From NCBI RefSeq assembly GCF_964199755.1, contig NC_133906.1:14853378-14917377 (forward strand): a stretch of 64,000 nucleotides of DNA. Direction: 5' to 3'. Made by a program: the position numbers and the translations under genes. Below are positions 20,926-49,900 of the stretch, one piece after another (positions within the stretch are counted from its first letter, which is position 1; each line of letters starts with the position of its first letter). The stretch comes from Larus michahellis (Eukaryota > Chordata > Aves > Charadriiformes > Laridae). The notes below the pieces were generated by a model that did no database searches, was not told where the DNA came from, and saw only the letters and a list, made by a program, of their open reading frames with translations.

Positions 20926-21899
20926 GATGGAGGCCTGGCCAGGACTGGACTCAAGAGCTCGGAGAGCAGAGCAGCTCTAGCAGAGAGAGCTGGGAAGGAT
21001 TTGCTGGAAAGCGAGGTGTGACCACCCAGTCTGAACCAAGAACCTCATCTATGGGTAGGGGAGGATGAGACTCGCTGCAAAAAATCCTCCTTTTTTTTTC
21101 AGGAATACAAAAGATGGGGAACATTTTTTTTAAAAACAAACAGCCACATCAACAAGAGAACAAACTTAGAACTGGCTGGATCAGGGTAAAACCAGAAAAC
21201 ATCAGAATTATTCATGTGAGATAGATAGTAGAAAGACGTTGCTGAGCTCAAAGGCCTGTGCCACTGCTGTTTAAAGCAATCTTGCAACAACGCGGCAGCA
21301 GAGGAGGAAAATTCTTGTTCTTGGTACAACTCTGGGAAGAGCTAATTATCACATTTCCACTTCATCTGAACCTGTATTACAGGAGCATCCTTGGGAAGGT
21401 GCCAATTTTGTCCAAGCTGTGCCCCAGCATCACAGGAGGGAGGGTGGCAGAGCCCACCGGCTCGGTGAGAGTCCCATTAACACTGATGGACTGACAAAAC
21501 CCAACAACCAAATCCTATCAAGCAGACGCCAACTGGTTTTTTTAATTTATCAGCTTGTTTCTTCTTCTAACACTGCTCATATTCCCCTTACATAAGTACA
21601 GGGATTTGAGCTAGTTTAGAAGACTAGAGATAGAGGAAAAAAAAAAAGATTAAAAATAGAAACACACCTACCTCGAGTGTATTTGCAGCATCTACATCCT
21701 AACCTCATCCTCGCTCCACCTCCACGTGCTTAAACAGACCGATTTTTGTAGCGGTTCTGCCCCGGCATCCTTCGAAACCGTTGGGATCGCTCAGGAGGGG
21801 CTGAGCGCGGATCCTGCAGGTGCTGTGGCGGGGAAGATGCTGCCCGGCAAGAGTCACCCACCTCCGGCTTCTTCAGGCTGCCAAATTAGAGAAAGAGCA

Positions 21900-22025
21900 T
21901 ATCCCAGCCTCGGCGACAGGCAAACGGCTCCCCGGCCCCGCCGGCCACCGCACACGGGGGACACGCGGGACGCGGCCACGCGGTGGCGCCGGGGCCCGCT
22001 CCGAGGGACGGGGGGGCGGTCAGCA
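21900..22025. other. Small GC/CpG-rich patch beside CR1
   Basis: Runs of CCGGCCCCGCCGGCC, GGACACGCGGGACGCGGCC and GGGGGGGCGG directly beside the CR1 3' end. Too short for a typical island, with no clear TATA or exon. Confidence 0.5.
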
Positions 22026-22069
22026 AGGAGCATCCCCGGGGAGATGTGTTCGTATGGATGCCATGAACT

Positions 22070-22905
22070 GAGCAACAATCGTAGAACGGTTTGTGTTGGA
22101 AGGGACCTTAAAGGCCACCCAGTGCCACCCCCTGCCCTGGGCAGGGACACCTCCCACCACACCAGGTTGCTCCAAGCCCCGTCCAACCTGGCCTTGAACC
22201 CCTCCAGGGATGGGGCAGCCACAGCTTCTCTGGGCAACCTGGGCCAGGGGCTCACCACCCTCACAGCAAAGAATTCCTTCCTGAGATCTCATCTAAATCT
22301 CCCTCTTTCAGTGTAAAACCGTTCCCCCTCATCCCATGGCTCCCCTCCCTGATCCAGAGTCCCTCCCCAGCTCTCCTGGAGCCCCTTGAGGGACTGGAAG
22401 GGGCTCCAAGGTCTCCCTGGAGCCTTCTCTTCTCCAGGCTGAACCCCCCCAGCTCTCTCAGCCTGTCCTCACAGCAGAGGGGCTCCAGCCCTCCCAGCAT
22501 CTCTGGGGCCTCCTCTGGCCCCGCTCCAACAGCTCCGTGTCCTTCTGCTGTTGGTGCCCCAGAGCTGGAGGCAGCACTGCAGGGGGGTCTCCCCAGAGCG
22601 GAGCAGAGGGGCAGAATCCCCCCCTCGCCCTGCTGCCCACGCTGCTGGGGATGCAGCCCAGGCTGCGGGGGGTTTCTGGGCTGCCAGCGCATGTTGCCGG
22701 CTTGTGTTGAGCTTCTCATCCACCAACACCCCCAAGTCCTTCTCCTCAGGGCTGCTCTCCAGCCATTCTCTGCCCAGCCTGGGTTTGAGCTTGGGGTTGC
22801 CCTGACCCAGGTGCAGGACCCTGCACTTGACCTTGTTGAACCTCATACGGTTTGGTCACATGGGCCCACTTCTCCAGCCTCTCCAGGTCCCTCTGGATGG
22901 CAAAT
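22070..22905 (-). mobile_element. CR1 LINE, 5'-truncated, with ORF2 C-terminal sequence
   Basis: A roughly 830-bp element. On the minus strand it reads through the end of the CR1 reverse-transcriptase ORF: RDLERLEKWAH, then [18 protein letters not shown] and [14 protein letters not shown], followed by a broken [12 protein letters not shown] region and the CLQLWG motif, then RLRELGGFSLEKRRLQGDL. The 3' terminus is the inverse of ...GGTCCCTTCCAACACAAACC near 22080-22110. The frame has shifts and substitutions, so it is not an active element. It shares a 209-bp block with the fragment at 1007-1215. No target-site duplication could be confirmed by eye. Confidence 0.9.
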
Positions 22906-25900
22906 AACAAACTTGCTTTAAATGGTCTTAAGAACAACTCTAAGGGTCTAATTATAAAATTGTGAATATCCTTGATAACCAAGCATGAGAATAAGTGAAC
23001 CACGTTGGCTTTAAAGGGTTGCCAACGAGTCTTCAACCTTGGAGCTGTTCAAAGTCCAAAAAGAAGATTATTCTGGGCTGGTTCTGACGCCACAGATGAT
23101 AAAAAGCAGCTGCTTTGAGGTTTCAAAGTCCATGGGAATAAATATAGTGTGTTTCAGAAGTCAGGCTAATTCAAAGCATTTTTAAAAAGAGATTGCAGGG
23201 AAGAAGGGACAGTCCAGTGACATTTTGAGATGTCTGAGCTAAAGCTCAAGATAAACTCATGAACAGACACAATGCAGAACCATCACCTGCCTTTCTCTGA
23301 GAGGGGGAGGAGAGGAGAAGAGAATCCCAGGGAGCCGCAGCCCCCGCTTTCCTAGGCAGGGGTTCCCACATCGGCAGCGCGTTGTGTTCCTCTTCCCCGA
23401 GGACAGACACGGCGGCGGAAAAGGAGCGAAGCTGCAAACTGGGTCAAGCGTGGAACAAGCACCATAGGATCCTCTCCGTCGGACAAGGCTCCTCCAGGGT
23501 CTCCCCTTCTTCATTAAATACAAGGGGACAGAAGAGAGCAGCGGGCACAGGCCACTCTTGTGCTCCCTGCTGCAATAAAGAAGGGGTTTTAACACAAAGT
23601 TTTACGATTAGGCAGGGGGTGGCGGGTGTTTATTTTCAAACTGCCTGAAAAATAAAGGCAGTTGGGAGCCAGGCTAAAGCCTTTCAGCCTAATCGATCAC
23701 GCAATTAGCAGTTTGAACAGCACGCTCCTCTTCGGCAGTTCAGCACTTCGTTTTTAAATGCATAATCCAGAAGGCGGTTTATGTATTTAATAAAAATTAG
23801 GAGAAACCTCAACCCCTGCAAAAAAAACCCCAGTTGTGTTCGGGGGAAATCTGATGAGGAAGGCGCATACGGAAGTCAAGACGACCAAATAGCAAAGGTT
23901 TAGTTTGATTTATACAACTCTACGCAATGATACAAGTATCTGCCAAAAGGACTGTGTTATCAGAAGCGCCTGCCTGCAGGTTTCCATGGGGATACTCACC
24001 CCGGATTGCGCTGCTCCTCTTCCATCCCCAGTGCCGGGGCGGCACAGGCTGGGCTGGCACCACGCAGCCCTTGGCAAGGTCAGCAAAAACAAACCGACAC
24101 CGACCTGAAGCTACTGGAACAGAGACACCCCCCGTTTATTTCTAATTGACCACACCAAAGTCTCGACAGCTTCACAGCAGTTTGACAGAGGAGCTAACAG
24201 GACAACCACCAGTCCCGAGTCTCGCGTACCATAACCCACTAAGATCTTACATTTCTAAACACAGAAACGTCAGCTGGAAGGGCCCTCCCTCTCCTCCGAG
24301 TGCGGCTTTTCCTAGCCCAGTCCTGAAAAATTCCAATACTAGATATTCTGCAGCCTTCCAGTGCTTCAGTGCCCTGCTATTCGAAAAGCTATTGTGTCCA
24401 ACCTGGTTTTATATGTTTCCCACATGCTGGCTAATTATACATATATATAGTATATAGGTATTATTAATGTCTTCTACACCAGCAGCAATCAGTTTATCTT
24501 CATCCCAAAGCAGTTCTATTCATCACAGAGTAATTAAGAGATCAGAAGCTCTAGTTCAACACATCTTAAAGAATAAAGCTTTTAAGCCACAGCACAGGTT
24601 TCAAAAGGCTAAAGCATGCAGCACTACTTAATTTAAAACCAAAAGTGCTGTTTCAGCCTTTTTTTTCCTGTAGCCATGCCAAATAACTCCAGTCCCTTGC
24701 TCAAGAGAGCAGCTTGCCTTTATTCTCATCCAGAAGCAGCACAGCCAAACGAATTAGAGCACCGAAATAACTTTTTTTTTTTAAAACCACAGCAGGCTGA
24801 CTCATGAACTCTGCAGGGTTTTTTCAGTGTATTCAAGGGTACTGCAAGATTTCTAAACAGTCCAGGGTAATTTTTACTTAACATTTTGCCTGTTTCCAGC
24901 CTTCTCCTGGAACTTGCAGAGAACTGATACTCCGTGTAATGACGGCTGGAGCACGCAGAAGGCACCCTACACATTCCCCAGGACTTCAAAAACCACTGCT
25001 TGCAAACACTTTGGTCCAAAATCTAAGCTCATGTAAACCATCCATATGGCTACAAAACATACAGAATACTAAAAAGCCATTTCTCTTGTGTAAAACTTTG
25101 CTTTAACCTATGCAAAAACCCCTAAACCAGCACTCGGCATACAGACAAAACCAGCAGCAATTAAAGAGTGTGATAAACAGCGAGTGACAGGTGCGTAGGG
25201 AAGCGGTGAAAACGGAGCCACACCTTCAATTAATTGAATTTGGAGCAGCATTTAATTTGAAATTCAAAATTGTGATTTGATGACATTTGTCTCTTCTTAC
25301 AGACCATTTTTTCCAGAATGAACAAGTGCATTTATCCTTCAGCCCCCTCCTACTCCTTAGGGCACCGGTCCTCCCACAGCAGGAGCTGCGCTCCTGTTAC
25401 TGAGGAAATGAAGGGATGAGGGGGGAAAAAATAGAGGAATGTGTTTATCAAACTATGAAAAAAGTCCCAAAATAAACCTAGCACTTGCGTAAGAGTTGTG
25501 GGTTTGTATCGTAGACGAGGAAATCCTTTGCCTTTACAATTCAGGCTGAATTTCTAAATGGCCCGAGCAAAGACTTTCTCCAAGGCTCTTAATGCACAAT
25601 TACTTTATGAAAATGACGTTCAGTTTTTACTATTATAAAAAAGAAAAAAAAAATTCCTCACATTGAACATGGAAGCATGGATAGGCAGGAATCACTAACT
25701 CTCAGAAATCTTTTCTCTGCTAACATTTCCAGCTGGACTTTTGATACTAATCAGGCTGAAATACAGGCAGATGAAGCGCCAACGCTTTCATCAGCAACAT
25801 GTACTCCCACCACCTCTTTCCCAAGGCGGAATTTATTCTGTTACCATCCAGGTAACAAGCTCTGTCTGCGCTTGCCCGTGCGCCAAGTGTCTTCCCAGGG

Positions 25901-28199
25901 TATTGCCAGATGATCTGAAATAGGTGATGCTGCCCAAACGTTCAGGGCCGGGATACTGAACCTGTACCCAAATGTCGTCAGCTGGAAACGAGCCGATAAA
26001 CACAGGGGCTGCTCTACCTCGGAGAAAACATCCATTTACACAGGCAGCACCCAACGGTCACCGACGGAGCCCTGCTGAAGAGTGACACTGGGGCGGCTCC
26101 GCCCTCGGGGATCACCTGGCAAATCAAAAGTTTTCATTTGCCTTTCAAAAACAAAGTTACTGAATTTTCCTGTGTAGGAGTAGGATTTTTGTCTCTTGTT
26201 TTTGACTTAATGCCTTTTCAGTTCAGAAGGATAAGCCTCCGCAAACCAAGGGTGCTTACTTCGCGTACACAAATTCAGATAAATGGCCAAGTGACAGGAC
26301 ATCAGTAAACGTGACTTAAGTAAAATGCATTATGGAGAGCTCAAAACTCTCCCCCATCTGTCCAACCACAGAATTCTACTGACTATCCAATTTCTGAGAA
26401 ACAGAAGAAAAAAAGGGGAAGTTCTTAGAGTAGTTCATAGAAAAGTGCTGTTTCATTGACAGCTGCCTTCTGACAAGTCAAACCTCAATGTCAGCCCTCC
26501 TCACTGAACACTGGGTTTAAATATCCTGCTTTAAAAAATACCGAACTACCACAATATGGGATTTCCAGCTATTTCACAGAATTCACCAGTCTGTGTAGTG
26601 AAGAAGGAAACATCAAGACTGGTCTCCAAAACAAGCACAAACCCTAATTACGCTCATTTCTCTGCAGCCAGCTTTTGCTCAGGTGAGCTTTAATCAATCA
26701 GTTACCAATAAATAAATCAGACAGCAGTTATTTCTATTTGAAGTTTTCCTTCTCTTGAATCTTCCCAACATGCTTTTAGGCAGTTACCACTGCTGGTGGC
26801 CAATCTCCATCAGATTTTACATTTTTTTGTTCGCAACGTGATATTCTCAATGAATTCTTCAAAAGGCCAGTCCCAGTGCAATTACGGGGGAAAACTGCAA
26901 AAACTGGAGTGACTTTTAACATTTTTCCCTTGACTTTACTAACAACTGCTTGCGTGTGTGTGCAGAAACTGAACAAATGAACTGACTGTTCTCCCCCAGA
27001 GCAGGAGATGAATCACGCCAATTAAAGTACCAGGGAAAACAGAAAATAGGGCAAAGTCATTACCCTTGAAGGAATGGTGTCAATTAAGGCACAAAGTTCT
27101 ATCTGCAAAAACATTTGCAGAGAATGGCAAGCGAAAGGAATTAAAAGTGAAGTACTCTCTACAGCAAAGAGTGGGGTTTTTTTAATAGTGATCAAAGCAA
27201 AAGTTCCCGATATGCTAAATAAAGACATTTCAGATGCGCTTATTTTTAGCACGCACTTCTTCCTATAGGAGATCAAACTGCAGGAGACTGAGACCTCTCC
27301 AGAAACCATTTGGAACCCAACCTACAGGACGCATCTGAATTTTTGCTGAAGGAAAAAAAAAAGCAACCACCTTTCAGAAAAGGGATGAAGTAATGCTCAG
27401 GGAAACGCAGCACCTTCTTGGTAAGGTACGAGAATTTAGCATCCCTTCAGCAGAAAAGGAAGAAAGCCCCAAAAAGCGTGTCTAGGACCAGGCCTCCAGG
27501 TAAGTTGGGACACCTGCAAAATTTCTGTACTTTCCCTTAGAAGCAAGCAGTGTAAAAAAAAAAAATTAATAATCCTCAATGTTCTTGTAAAATCTACATT
27601 GTGCCTAAGGAATTTAAAGTCTCTTAAACAATATGAATATTAAGAGTCCTCTATTAAAACAACAGCCAGGTACATCTTTTTAAGATAAACCAAATAAGTT
27701 TCAAGCACAAGCCTTCAGAAGGCATAAAATCTGAATTTCTGAAACAAATTAGTAGAAAGGAAATATTTTAACAGAAGTTAGCATAAAACACATACCACTG
27801 TTTTTCAGAATGGACGCTTGGGCAATACACATAGTACTAAATTTCAAGTTATTTCCTTTAATATTTAGAAAACCGGTTTTATTCTTAGTTTTTCAGAAAA
27901 TGATTTGAAGTATTAGCACCTACATTTTCCGCAACTCAGACTTAAGATTTACCCTTGAAAAAGCCAGGTTCAATCCATTAAGTTATCCTATATTCTTCCT
28001 TTTTTGACTCTTTCAGTAGAGCACCAAGAGGGAAAGAGCACAACACATCAGTAATAAGTGAGCTCTGTTTCAGCTGTGTGACATCAACAAACAGGCACCT
28101 CCCTGGGACACAATTCAAAAGGTCAGACTTTTCCAGCACACTCCAATCACCTCAGTTTTAGTTATTTAAGGTGGAAATGTCTATGCAAGTTTATCAAAC

Positions 28200-44695
<16,496 letters not shown>

Positions 44696-44712
44696 GTAAT
44701 GGCCGCCGCTCC

Positions 44713-44720
44713 TGACGTCA
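44713..44720. promoter_or_regulatory. PPP2CA: Full palindromic CRE (TGACGTCA)
   Basis: A perfect 8-base cAMP response element about 210 bases above the PPP2CA start codon, just beyond the likely transcription start. CREB/ATF control of the mammalian PPP2CA promoter through such a site is reported as far as I recall, so conservation is plausible. Confidence 0.7.
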
Positions 44721-46889
44721 CCGCCTCAGCTCCTACTACGGGGGAAGGGGGGAGGCGGGCGCCACGGCGGGACACAGCGCGTGCGCCGTCCCTGGGCGGA
44801 GCCGCGCCTGCGCGCTGGCCCGGGCTGAGCGGGACCGGCCCGACCGGCGGGACGGGCACGAGACGCGTCTGCGCCTGCGCGGCCGCGCGCGGCACAAAGC
44901 GGCGGGGGGGGCCGGCGGGTGAGGTGGCGGTGCATGCGCGGGAGGGGGCGGAGGGGAAGGGCCTTTCCCGCCTGTGTGGTGGGTGCGGCGCGGCCTCGCC
45001 TCACCGCCTTGGCGAGGGGTAGCCGGTCCCGTTTGTCTCGGCAGCCAGCTGAGTCTGTGGTGCGTGGGACCAGCGCCGCCGCAGAGGGCTGGCGCCATTC
45101 TCAGCGGGGCTGCGCTTCAGGGGGCGGCGCAGGCCTGAGGTGGGAGAGAAGGCCGCTGCTGCGAGGGGGCCGCTGTGGTCGGCCGGGCACGGCCCCTCCT
45201 GCCCGGGAGAATCAGGTGGCCTGTCCTCGTGCCGAGCACCGGCTCCTGAGGGGGCAAAGGCTGGTCAGGGCGCCCGGCCTGTCAGCTGTGGGGTCGAGGG
45301 ACAGATGTTTGTGATTGCTTTGCCCGGTTTTGCAGTGTTTGTGCTTCTCCCTGTAGTCCTGAGCGTTATTACCGTGTGACTTCTGCTGGGAAAGGAAGCG
45401 GAGGGCACTTGCTCGGGTTAGGTACTTGGAAATAAATCTTTTCAGCTCAAGCATAAGTGTTAAATATTATCTCGGTTGTACCACCATGTAGTGCTTAGGT
45501 TAAAAAGGCAGTGTTGCATTTCTTTTCTTTAAGATGTAATGAAAAAATTCTTAGAAGACTCGGGTTTATTATGACCTTTTAAGAGAGAAGGAGTAAGTGA
45601 GGCACAGCGTAAGTTTTCAGCAAAATATGGGAAACTAGTGGTGTGCCTCGGCTAACTTAGTGTACTCAGACACTGGTGTCCTACCTCAAGGAAAAGATGT
45701 CAGTAAGATAGAGATGAATAAGATGCAATAAAAAGGAATGAAAGGAACCTGCATGTCTGATCTAATGGATTAGGTATTTGATTGCAAATTGCATCTTAAA
45801 TCATAGAGGTATTAGTCAATACAAGATTTCCCTTAACTAACTTACAAAAGACATGAAATGATCAGAAAAAAAAAATTATTTGAACAAAACACACCCTGTT
45901 GAAATTACCAAATCAACAAGGTCTTTTCCTAGTTAATAGCTGTTAATTGTTTTGGTCAGGGGTGGGCCAATATTGAGTCTAAATTGTTAAATTCTTTGCC
46001 GACTGTTGAAGCAGATTAACAATTACTTAGTGAGCAAGGGGAAAAGAATGTTTGCTTTCGTAGGTCAGTCTCGGTTTCTTGGTGTCATACTCTGCTCATA
46101 GACACCAGTTTGTTTGAATGACCTAACTCAGGTGTCTTGTTTTTCTTCCAGAATGTTTTTGCACTTTTTACATAGATTTGTATCTTCAGGTGTTCTTAGC
46201 TTTGTACTTAAAGATATAAAAGTAAAAATGTTATTCATTGAAAGATGATAGCTTTCAAGAATTTACTTTGTAGCACATCTTCCTTAATGTTCCCAAAATA
46301 ATCTTGAACAAATAAATGCAAAGAACATGAAGGAATAACATCATCTCTTGTGTAACTTGCCAAGCTAAAGTTTATTTTCTTTAATAACTGTTGACTTTCT
46401 GGCATAGTTAGATGTTTTAAGACCACATTTAGCTCTGTATTTTCCATACAGATAGGGAAATTATTGGTGAAACTCGAGTAGATTACATCTTTAAACTCCT
46501 CGTGGTGTCAGTCTTAGAGTTAATTATACTCCTGTCTAAAAAAAATAACAAATTGCTGTTATTTTTTATTTTTTTCCCTCAACATTCAGAAAAATCTGAA
46601 CCTACAATTTTGCTACTCTGTACCTCGGCCTCAAGAGAAATGAGGGCTTCAGCACCTTGTTGGAGTCTTAACTGTGATCCAGAACAAGGTGTTCTCTGCT
46701 GTTGGCTGATGGTCACTTGAGGCTGATGGGAAGATGGCACTGGTGGCAGTTCCCTCTCAACATTATTCTCCCTCTGTTGCCAGTAAAAGCCGATGTTCAA
46801 AAAAAAAAACCAACAAACCTGCTCTACTTGAAAAAGTGTTATTTGCTGCATCTGCGCTCTTGCCCACTTCATGTGGGAAGGGATGCCTG

Positions 46890-46957
46890 GGGTGAGGATC
46901 GTAGAAGGGGCCAAGTTGGAAGAGAGTGGTGGGGACCATCTGGTTCAGCCTTCAGCT
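46890..46957 (-). mobile_element. Probable old CR1 3' end
   Basis: On the plus strand GATCGTAGAA, then AAGTTGGAAGAGA, then GGGACCATCTGGTTCAGCC. The order and spacing match an inverse CR1 terminus, but many positions differ. Confidence 0.45.
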
Positions 46958-49900
46958 GAAGGCGAGCCTTGGTTTGGGTTATCGGCTGTAACTCCTGGGC
47001 TCTCTGTGGCAGACAGTTGATCCAGCTGAAAAAGAGTGTGTGCTGGGTACCAATCATAGTGCCCAAAACAGGGCAGGACTGCATTGCCTGCTGATGGCTG
47101 TGTTTCTGGAATAGGAAAGATGAGTGAGAGAGGAGAAATAAAACCTTTTCAGCAGCAGGAAGCTCTTAACCTGGCGTATTTCCTTATGAAACTACAACCA
47201 AAGTCCTGTGACGTTTTATCTGATAGGTGTGGGGAAAGCACAGCTACTGTGGATTAGGCAGGGCTCCTTAAAAGTTGCAATAATGATTGCTGCTGTCTTC
47301 AGAGCGAGTGTGATGGTTCCCAAACCCACTGTTGGTTCACAGGAGCATAGTGTTAAAGGGCTCACCTAAGAAAGGCGCCCTTTTTGTTTGAAAAGACTCA
47401 GTCATAGCTCTTAGCTGCCAGGACAAACGCCACTTCAGAAGGGATAGGTGATTCAGCACTCCCTGCTTGCAGCTGAAGCTGTGCCATTGACTAGGAGAGA
47501 ATTCAGGACTTGGCACAGGAAAATCAGGATTCAGTTATCTGGACACTCACAGAGAAGGGGAAAACTTTGGTTTCCATCTCTATCCTAAGCATTAGGTCTG
47601 TATTTTATCCTCATGTTCTTTTGAATAGTCTATGTGTGGATCAGAAATCAGATCTCATTCCTCCCTCCTACTTGAGAGACATAATCAATAGTTTTAGAGA
47701 ATCACGGTTGCTTTTCTCTTCTTTCTTAGATAGTTATCTGAGCCTTCAAAGGAGAATGTAATAATGAAAGAATACCTGCTGTGTTGCATAAGTTGGGGGT
47801 TTGTCAGTACTTCAGATGCACAGTAAGATGAAGGTGTGAGATGGCAGTAATAATACTTCATATTTAGCATGTGAATATATGCCAGGCGCTGTGTGTGTGT
47901 GGTGTGTAATGAAGGAGATCGCCTGGGTGTGGCTGCTATGGTGAGTCAAGGGCAGCCTGTGCTGCTGTACGCGATCCCAGCATCCCCATCAGTGACAAGT
48001 GCTTCGTACGCACAGCATTCCTTAACTATTTGAGCTGACTGCACTTCGTTTACAAACATCAAGTTGGTAGGTTATTCAGCTTTTTGCAGAACTACCTGTA
48101 GTGCCAACTACTTCTGTAGTGGTCTGAAATAAATCTCAGACTCACTGACGTGCGTTAGCAATTGCAATAATCTTACCAGTTACTGCAGTAACACCAACAG
48201 TTCCATTGTAGTATAAGAGACATCAGTCAGTGTTTAAACTGTGCAGCTCTATATTGCCGGGCATTGTAAAACTGTGTGAATGTAGTGTTGATTAAGCATT
48301 GTAGAGTAAGGAACACGTAAATTAGTTTTCTTATCTCTCTCTGAATATTTTACTGGTTCTAAATTATCTGTTAATGCATGTCTGAAATGTCTGTTGCTAT
48401 GGTGTTTTAATACTAAATGCAGAATTAGAAGGCTATACAATATTGTAATGATGAGTTGCTGCCTTTTGATGTAGGCTTGCCTTCTTTAATACATTTTTTT
48501 GTAAGCAAAGAGTATAGACGCTGGTGCTTCATTGTAGAAGTCAGCTGCCTCTATGGACTTTTCCTAATCAGATGAAGTCAGAAGTATACATCGTGTAATC
48601 TCTCGCATATTCAGATACTGGCCACTTACTGAGACCACATATTGTATGTTTTGTGTCTTAATAGTCCCATTGTCAGATAAATCTTGTGATATTTAGTAGA
48701 ATTACAAAAGATGAGAACTAGAAGAGAAGCTGTTTACGTCAGATATTTGTGTTACACCAGCGTGAACAAATATTATTTCTGTATATTTGACTCATTCCAG
48801 AGTCCAGATAGCGCGTGACAAAATCAGTGACGTCAGTAATACCACTATCAACAGAAGCCTGCTCACTTCAGAAGTTCAATTGAATGGTTTCTGTAAAGGG
48901 TGGAATCTCATTATTAATCACCTTATGTACCACAAAACATACTACGTGAAACTTGATAGTTCATAGTTCACACTGGTGTTGTAGAGAAAGCAGGAAGTGT
49001 ACGGTCTTATTGAAAGAAGTTGTTACAAAGTAGCTGTGCAAATCATGTTTTCAGATCACTATGGGTACAGATAATTTCATAGTCAAGAATCTTAAAAAGG
49101 CTAGGAAAAGAGTGCTCATTCGCAAATATTAGGTTTTTAATATTTTGCAAATATTTTGTGCCCTGCTCTCTCCCCAGGAGCATGTCACTGAACGCCGCTC
49201 TGAGCTTGTGTATCCAGCCTGATGCTGTCTTCTGGCTGGCTGGGCAGGAGTGCTGGTGAAGGAGGTACGTCGCTGTGCATCTGAGCATGGGGCCGTGCTC
49301 TTCCTCATTGCGAAAATGCTATGTATGCTAACAGCTCTGATCTTTACAGCACTTGACAAACACTACCATGGTCAGGACAAATACTATCATTATCCTGGCC
49401 AGATGCACCAATACATGATTTCAGCCCTGTTGAGGAAACGGGTAGTAAAGTTAACTAACTTGCCAGACATGAGAGAAACATTTCGAATCAAGAGAGTAGA
49501 GGCCTCAGTTCAATAGATACTTGGGCACATGCTAAATTCTTTCCTTTTAAACAAATAGTATAAACGTGTGAAATGTCCTGGTAAGCTTGTGCTAGGAGGC
49601 TTTAGGCTTGCTGATAGCTGGAGATGTGCTCCGATCAGTGTAGCTCATGTTACAAGTACTTCCTTTGGAAAAGCTCTCCTATTGTTCAGTCTTTTCCATA
49701 AGCTACGTTTAAGCACACAACAAATTATTAATACATACAAGCAGTTGTCATGGAGATAATATGATCCAAGGTGTTGGGGTTTTTTTAATAAATGACACAA
49801 ACTTGGCACATCCCACATTCCTTGTGCAGAAAATTCCTACAGAATGTTTCCTGTGTTAGGCATGGGATAGATATATATCTTTGGTTTTTGTGCCAGCACA

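Larger units (their letters stand above)
17600..28199. other. SKP1-PPP2CA intergenic region
   Basis: About 10.6 kb with no exon that I recognise on either strand. Contents: CR1 pieces near 19135, 20850 and 22070-22905, a TA/TG-rich run near 19366-19405, a small GC-rich patch at about 21900-22025, and AT-rich unique sequence. A 105-codon plus-strand frame at 19856-20173 has no recognisable domain and no clear splice context. Regulatory elements for either gene could lie here, but nothing in the bases alone identifies them. Confidence 0.6.

Noticed and set aside
21726-22719. Long frames on both strands around 22 kb
   Set aside because: They lie over the CR1 element and the GC patch; the minus-strand ones are decayed CR1 ORF2.
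24262-24310. Possible CR1 tail (GTCAGCTGGAAGGGCCCTCC)
   Set aside because: Only one short word resembles CR1; too little to call an element.
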